Below, piece by piece: positions 47,301 through 56,300 of a stretch of 64,000 nucleotides of DNA. The position numbers and the translations under genes are program-made. Source of the stretch: Antedon mediterranea (taxonomy: Eukaryota; Echinodermata; Crinoidea; Comatulida; Antedonidae); contig NC_092674.1 in the NCBI RefSeq assembly GCF_964355755.1, forward strand, positions 29,686,001 through 29,750,000, given 5' to 3'. The notes under the pieces are model-generated. The model did no database searches. It was not told where the DNA came from and worked only from the letters and a program-made list of their open reading frames with translations. Numbering within the stretch: position 1 is the first letter of the stretch; every line of letters starts with the position of its first letter.

Positions 47301-50300
47301 TTTTCCTCAACATTGTTCTGTTCTGTTTGTTTCTTGGACCGCATCGCATATTCAAGGGTGCATAGTAAACAAATAAATAAATATATCTAACAATATTTAC
47401 AAAAATTATTTATCTAAATTCACAGGCATAAACAAACTCTACAAATAAATTAACCAAAATTAACCAAAGTTTAGATAAATATATCTAACAATATTTAAAA
47501 AAGATTATTTATCTAAATTCACATTTAGACATAAACAAAAACAAAATTATCAACAACTCACCATGACCTTTCACTTCGTCTTCAATGACATCATCAAAAG
47601 ACACTCTGGATCCTTCACTCCTTGCTGACAGACTGTGTACATCATCATCACTGACATCATCACGATTCTGTAACCTATGACCTAGTTCTCTACCGGTGTC
47701 TGGTTGGGATGAGTGACTTCCCTGTCGACTACTAACTCTTGAAGATTTTCTTGATGGAGGGCGCTGTAAACAAATTAGGTTGAAACAAAAACTGCACAAA
47801 TTATTTGGTTTCAGGGTGTGTGGTGTAGTGTGCTGGACGTTAGATTACTGATCGTGAGATCGAATCAAACTCTCGCCGCATTGCTTGTATCATAGGCAAG
47901 ACACTTTACTTACGTTTTCCTCTCTCCACTCAGATGGATAAAATGGTCACCGGTTAGATCAAGACACAACTTTGCGCTGATTACTAGCTGTATTATTATG
48001 ATTCCATACGTGTTTGATCCAAAAAATAACAGGAGTAATAATGTGCAGCGCATTGAGAGCTTGCTTATATGCATTATATAAGAATAAACTATCATGAACT
48101 ATTATTATTTTAGTAAGACTGAACTTTAACACAAATGAAAACACAATTACAGTTGAGAAAGTGAAAGGGCTTAAGTTTTGATTCCAAGTATTGGGCCTAC
48201 TTGCACCTGATTGTTAATAAAACAATCATTTAAACTAAAGCTCTGTCTACACTATAAAACTTTATGTGACATAAAAATGTGATGTGCCCATATACAGATT
48301 TTTTTTTTGATTTTTTTTTTATGATGAGATGAGATAGATGATGTCATATCACTACAATATTTGGGCACATCACTTTGTACTTACAATATTACCAGGATCA
48401 TCTATTGATATTGATCGATTATTGCTTTGGTTTAGTTTTTCATCTTCACTGCTGAGAATGTCACTTAAACTATCGCTACTGCTTTCCTTTATTAAAAACA
48501 GAAAATAACAAAATATATTTAGAACAATCAGCAGTCAAAAACTTAGATGTATTGTCCCTCTGAAAAATAATTTTTACAATATTTGTTTTTTTATAAACAA
48601 AACATATTTACCTGCCAGCCAATGGATTTTGTTTGATTTCAACCATTTATTATGTTGTTTTTTTTTAAGTGAAAACATTTTTTTTTTTCGTTTTTTTCTA
48701 CAAAAGTGATTCACTTTATTAAACCTACAAAATAACCTATTCAACGTATGATTTAATCTTCATTTTTCATGGTTTTGGGGTACAAAACATCTTTAAGTCT
48801 TAATTATGACATTTTCTGGAGTTTCAGAAATAAATGCTAAATGTTTGTTATTCTTGTGATGAACTGTACCATTCATTATGTATTATATACATCTGCCCTA
48901 ACTATTTATTCTTCGATGTTTAGGGACTTGAAAAGTTGTGACTATTTTTTTTAGCCCTTCCCATGATTTATTATGTTTTTATTTATGTTTACAATGTTTA
49001 TAATTAATTTTTTTGGTAAATAAAAAAAAGAAAACATAACAAAATAAGTAAATAGTAAACCTTGTACTCACAACATTTTTGTAGAATAACTCTTTCAGTA
49101 TGGTGTCATCATGAATCGGATCTTCTAACTCACTCATCATACCACCATCAGCATCACTGTTAGATGACACACTAACTGCATCTACATCATCCTGTTTAAA
49201 ACAAACATGTGGTACTCAGACAAATCATTGGGGAACAAACCTTAATAACAACAGTGGCGTATCCAGAATTTTGAAATAAAGGGGAGGAGGGCCTCAAGGC
49301 CTAAAAATGGTAAAATGAAGGGCTGAGTTTAATTTGATGTCCTATCTTATCATCACAATTTGTGAATCCACCCCTGAACAACAATGGTTAACAACACATG
49401 TTTGGGATGAAGAGTCAACATGCTAAACATGATGAGCAAGTATGGAACGCAAAGTGCATCTCATTACAAAGGGTGTTTAAAAAAGGATTGCGTTAAATTT
49501 GTAAATTAATGTTTAATGGATAGATTACAGTTGTTGAGAACATGGGAGATAAAGGGGTGGGACAAGATGAACCGGAGGTGAAATAAATATAAAGAGGGAA
49601 AAAGTAGGAAGACAAAAATGGAGGGGAGGGGAAGATGGATGAGGACATCATAGTTAAAATAGGGATAAGTGATTTTTTTTTATTAAACAGTACCTGGAAT
49701 TTTTGAAGCAGTTTTAACTTATTGTTAGGAACTGCATCCCCTAATACAAGCTCTACTGTCCTAGTTTCAAGGTCATTGAACTCAGTGGAATCATGGGTAT
49801 CAACCCTGAAAGGGTCCATGATCTCATGACCTCTGACACTAGCAGGTAATTGATGTCTTGTATCACTTTCTAAAACGTGTAGTAACTCATCAGATCTACG
49901 TCTAAAAATAAACAATATAGAATATAAAAGTACAGTAAATCATAAATGAATGTGATCTTTTTGAAAATATTCCTTGATAATTTATACCTATTATATGTTG
50001 TATGTTATCCGTAACGATATATATTACGTAATATATATGTTATATATATATAAATCCAAAGGCAAATTACTGAAAAAAATGACAATGCTGTGGGTATCAG
50101 TGGCTGGATCTCAATGGAGATACAAAAATAAAAAGCGAAAAGCTAAATCAAAACGATAAAGTAAACAGCCAGAAAAGTTAGCAGAGTTTTGGGCAACACT
50201 AGCCCTTCATCAGTGCAAGTGAAGGAACCTGGATAACGTCATAGTAATATATATATATATATATATATATATGTTACGATAAAAATGTAATGACATAATT

Positions 50301-53300
50301 AGAATACTATTTTTTAAAACATTAAGTTTTTCCTAGATAATTACATAAAGTAATAAAAACATTTATTTTAATTAATTAATTTAAATTTTTATTTTATATG
50401 GAATAATTGTTCATGTACAGAACTGAAAATGAATGTCTTATTTTTAGTATTTGAAATACAGAGATGTAGTATTCTGTAATATAGTAGCTAAATGAAACAA
50501 GGATATAAGTAAGAATAGAAACTGGAGTCTTATTTTGATGTTTATACATTATAGAAACTACTGGTACTACATGAGAACAAGTTTCAGTAATGACTCCAAC
50601 AAGTTGAGAACAACAGCTTAGAACAGCAACATTTAAATGTGTCTACAAACAACAATGCATGAATACCTTTTATAAAGGTTACACACAGGGCTATCTATTA
50701 AAAGCATTAATTATCCAGAACAGAGGTATGTATTAAGGTATAAAAGTTTATTATTTATTTTAACCACATTTAACAGTTAGACAGGAAAATAGAGAATGCT
50801 ATGCTTTCTAAACTGCATAAAGGCTACCTCAATATCTAGGTAGGGGAAAAACGATCAGATTCCTGGACTGTACTAGACAAACACATCATTTGGTTAGATA
50901 CTAGTTTACTTTAGCTGGAAACTTCAATAAACTGTGATATGTTGTAATAAAGCACAAAAATGGTAACTGCATATCATAATGTCAAAAAGTGCTTCCATAA
51001 TTATAATAATAATATTCGTTCTTATAGCGCTTATTGCACAATGCTTCTAAGCACTTCACATTATTACCCTGGTCATCAAACACCTATGGAAACACAATTC
51101 TACAATTTAATGATTTTTAATCAAAGAATTAATCTATTCTAGAATATTGATATGTTTTAATATTTTTTTACAGTATATTATTAATTTTTTCCTTAAATAT
51201 ATTTTTTATAGTGAATATCCAGTTGACTGAAAAAATGGAAGATGCATTAATCACACTACAATGTCTTACTTTGTTGGTTGTCTTGCTCAACACGTTTGTA
51301 CTAGCTATGGTGCTTAAGAAGCTGACCATCAAAGCTACACCAGGGCCAGCAATAAGTGCCAAAGTAACCACCACTACTGGTGAGATACAGCCAATAGAAG
51401 CTGGTGATATTGGTTCACAACATCAACAAGTCACTGACAATCGTTCAGAAACGGTTGAGGACAATCCGAAAAAACAGCTTTTCCAATTTTTAACACGTCC
51501 AACTGTTTTAACAAATTTACAACATAAAGAAAACGCTGAAGACCTTAAGAGCTCTAAACAACAGGATTATCTGAAAATCTGCGAGGAAGAAGGCACATAC
51601 GACGACACGTACGAGAATGATATGCTACCGTCTACGAAAGACAACAAACATGCTAAACCAAGACCAGTCTTTGACAGCAAGTATAAACCTGCAAAACCGA
51701 ATTTCCCGGCAAAACCGAATTTCCCGGTAAAACCGACGAAAGGAGTGCAAAGATCACAGTCAGCAATCAGCTCATTAGCTTCTACCAAATCAGAGTTTGT
51801 TAGTAGGATGCTGAATGCCAAACACACAGGAGGATCGCTGACCAAGCTCAACAAAATTTGTGAAAACGCATCAGAGTCCTTAGTGCCCCCTAAAATGCCG
51901 CTCTCCCCCGGAATAAAAAAGGCTACTCCTTTTGCCAAAGTGCCAGTCCAACTGTCAGAAAGCTATTATGTTATTGAAGAACCAGAAAATGAATATGCCT
52001 ACGCCTATATTGACACTAGTTTCACTTCCTCCAAACGATAATTTTAAATGTATTAATTTAAACAAGTTGTTTTACCACCATCATGATAAAAACTATTATT
52101 TCTATGTTCAATCTATCAGTATTTGTTTTCATTTGTGTATTTTATCAGTTTAATATTAGCAAATTTTATTTTTTGTTTTTTATTGAAGCCTTGATTATTG
52201 TCTAAATTTTATTTATTGCTTTCAGTGAAACATAAAAAATGAGCATTGAGGAGAGATAACAGCTGCCAAAATAAGGGCATGTCTCTCCAACTATTGCAAT
52301 AGTAATTTTTTAATAAACTAATGTTATAATAACCTTACAGAGGTTGAGATGCGAGCATTGCAGGATTTTTCCATGAATCAAGTTCCGCTTGAATCATATT
52401 GTTTCGTAGTTGTGTGCCTCTGTTTAACAGGTTACTGATTAAGTCCGAGCCTTCCCCCTTCAGCGGATGTAGCGCAACAGTTGGCGGTTTTAATATTTCT
52501 GTTTCCAAAATAGCGGAATCAGATTTTCTAAGATACTCTATTTAAAAGAAATGAATTTAAAAAAGTTTAGTAACAGTTTTTACTCAGTTGTTTCAGAAAA
52601 TACAGGACATGTTTATATTTATTAGCACTTGGATTGTTAGAAATGAGCACAACAAAAAATAGAAAATAAAAAAGAATTTGATTGTTACCTTTGTTTTGTT
52701 TAGATTTATATTCATCAAATTTGGTCTCCATCTTAGAGACGTCGGTTGTTGTATCCTTACTAGACAGACCAGCTGTGTACCCTGGACCAATCACAAAGCT
52801 ATAATCACTATCAACGCGAATGTTGGTTCTAGGTTCCTGAAAATACAATATAAATATTATAAACCTTTGTTTACTATTGTAAATATTTTTAACTGTGATA
52901 TTACACTCTGATAAAGCATAGTGAGAGGACTGAGGCTAAATTAGGGTTATGGTGGGGGTCGTGAGGAGAACAGATGAGATTATATAAAAATCAATAAAGC
53001 TGCTAAATATTAAAAAACTAAGTAACTAAAAATACAATTTAAAAAAAAAAAATTTTTTTTTTCAATCAAATGTTACCATTTTATTCAACAAGTATATTCC
53101 CATCGTAAATCAATGTGGAATTACACTATGACTAGAAGCATGGGACGGGACCGAGTCTAAAGCTCTGTCTACACTATCAAACTTTTTGTGACAAAAAAAT
53201 GTGATGTGACCATATATGGACATGATGATGACATATCACTACCATATATGGGTCAATCACACTTTTTTTGTCAAACTAGTTTGATAGTGTAGACAGAGCT

Positions 53301-56300
53301 TAAATGAGGGGGTAGAGCGAGATTATACAACTAAATAAAACTGCTAATATTAAAAAATGAACCTTTATCTTTGATCTTGGAGATGGATCATTGGTGGAGG
53401 CGACAGAATGCTGATAGCTGATCGGTTGTTGTTTTAGAGCATCATCTCTTCTTGACGCTGAGCTGACATTTCCAGACCTGTCACTTTCTCTAGGCAGCAT
53501 ACTCATGTCGGTAGTGGGCATTGAGCTGGAACTTTCATATGAAACTAAAATTTAAAGAAAAATTTCATATTAACATAAAAAAATTAATTATAGCTTTATT
53601 CTGTATTCTATTCATATAAAGACAATTTTTGATTTATGTCTTTAAGCACATGTGGCCAAGGAATTACCAATAGTAAATCAATCACTGTCCTATCAGATAG
53701 GTGGTAATTCCCTGATACAGCGGTTATTTTGTGTGTATTAAACAGTAGCACTCCTTTTAAAGGGACATATTAAGGACCCAACAAAGCGTATTAATAGGGG
53801 TTATTAATTTTGAACTGATTAGGGGGGCTTGAAAAGGAGGGATTCTTATCTATGCATTTAAAACAAGAAAGACGATTGGAAATAAGTTTTTTGAATTTTG
53901 ATCTGGTATAAAACATAAATTTGTATAAGTTTCTACCTACCTGGAAGTGGCTCAAAAACAAGGCTGATCTGGAGCTCAGCAATCTTCTCTGCATTCTTAT
54001 TAGAAAACACATTAAACAATCTATACAATACAAACAAAAGAACTGTTGTAGAACATAAGTAAAAATACATCAACTATTCATTAAAAAACCACCAAAAATA
54101 ACATATAATTAGATCAAGACAAATAAAACAACTTGCCCATTAATTGGTCTTGTAGGTGCCAGATGTCCAATTTCATTTATTTGTGCTTTACCCATCAATG
54201 TCATAGTTTGCCCACGTAATACCTCAAACACAGCTGTTCCCATATGTATACGGTAAGTTAAGGTTAAAGGTCAGTAAATGATGAAAAATGATTGTAAAAC
54301 ATTGTCCACTCATTTTTAGTCGCGTGGAAGCGACTCTATAGTTCACTATGTCAGTCGGTCGGTCTGTCTGTCGGTCCTGTATCACTATGCGTTTTATCGC
54401 TTTCTGACCTTATCTTGATATCAGTTTAATCTAGCTAAGTCAATTTTTCACAGTATATTCCTTATGGCCAGGAATCGATGTGGTTATGTTTTCACGGTGC
54501 GCAATAAAAAAATATGCGGTCTACGCACGATTTAACGAAATCACGTTTGTAATCATATCTTCACAACTTTGAATCACAATTAAATAAAATTTGGTACTCA
54601 TAAATTTCAGGGCATGAATCATCATATGGCAATACAATTATGTGCGTAGCGCATGTAACGCATGCGTACGCGCGCTTAAAATTTTCAAAATTTATTTTTG
54701 ATGAAATAAGAGTACGTTTCAGACAATTTTAAGCGTTTACAAAATTGCCATGAGTGCGCAGATTTTTGCACGCGCACTGCACGTTAAATGTTATTGCGCA
54801 CTCTTTTTGCCCGATTTCTGTTTTCTTGACTTACTTTTCAACTCGAAATTACGTTATACGAGCATGTCAAAAGTGGCAGGCTACGCACGTGTAAATTAAA
54901 AAAACATAACTGTTTTTAAACATTTCAACATTTTTAAACATGTTCAGTAATTTCGGTCAGTTGGTAGGTTGGTCGGTCGGTTGGTAAACACTAAGCACGC
55001 GACTGCAGCCATCTATATGGCCTTGTTTTTTCTAGCTTTGGACATATCTGAGGAAGAAAAACAGCTATTTATATTAGTTTTTCTACATTTTTCTGTTATG
55101 GATCTTACCAAGGCAATCTAACAACAGGACACTGAGCTTGCCTTGCCAAGATAGGAACTCCTAACATTCCTTTGATCTTATGTCTGGCTGCGACAAATAC
55201 CCACAGTACTGTGTTAAACCAGGGCTCGCAGAATCGCTTGCCCGACGTCCCGCGGCAACCAAATAAATACGTCGGGCAACTAAAATTTAACATGTCATGT
55301 CCCAACGGGCAACCTCTTAAAATCACCGAAAATGTCCACGATGTTTTACAGGGGTTGTGAAAAACTGTAACAATGAAAATAATAGTCGCGCACGAACGAA
55401 TTCTCTTGACGTCGAGACCAGTGTAGTGTTTGTTAAGTAAATGTATGGATCGGAATTCGGTGGTATGGAACGTTATCTCCAGGAGCCAAAACATGTGTTT
55501 CTATGCAGTCGGGCGTATCAAGTCGTTGCGTATAGAGTTTCCAGGTCTGTCATATAGCACGCGGTCTCTTGCGGCATCCATTGATCGCGAAATAGGAAGC
55601 GTTGAACTCTCGGCTTTTAACTTATTTGAAGTTATTATACCAGGGAGTTTCTAATTAACAACTCCCTAGTTATACTACAGTATAAACCAAATAAAATAGG
55701 GGCTAGTATGTTTTTGTTTTTCTCAATTATCGACATCATTTTACGGTGGTAATAAAATCTGAATCTACTACTTAGTATTAATTATGTGGCCTACAGCCTG
55801 ATAGTAGATTAGGCCTATGTTTAATTACATTCATGTTATGTATTTTGTGTGTAATAATAAATAATTTGCTGAATTACTGTAATTATTGTTCAAATGTACA
55901 GTTGTATTGAAAATACAGTATATTATTAAATTATAATAGATACGTAATTTTAATTGTCTGTGCCAAATAGGCGGCGGCCGATGTTTTTAACACAGGCAAG
56001 TAGGCCTACCATTTTTTTTATAAATATTACAGAATATAAATTTAATAGGCCTAATAATTTATTTAATAAATACATTGAATACTTAAATAGTTACAGTATA
56101 TTTTTTATTATCAACATTGAAAATAATACACTTCTAATCTTCGGGTATCGCCGAGAGTTGAACTTTCAAAAACTCCAACTTGGCGGAGCACGTGGTTTTC
56201 ACCACAATTCGGCACAGTTCTCTTGTGTTGTTTTCAATCACCAACTTGTGCGAGCAGATGGTTGTTTTTATCCAACCTGTGCGAGCTTCTACTGAAACAA

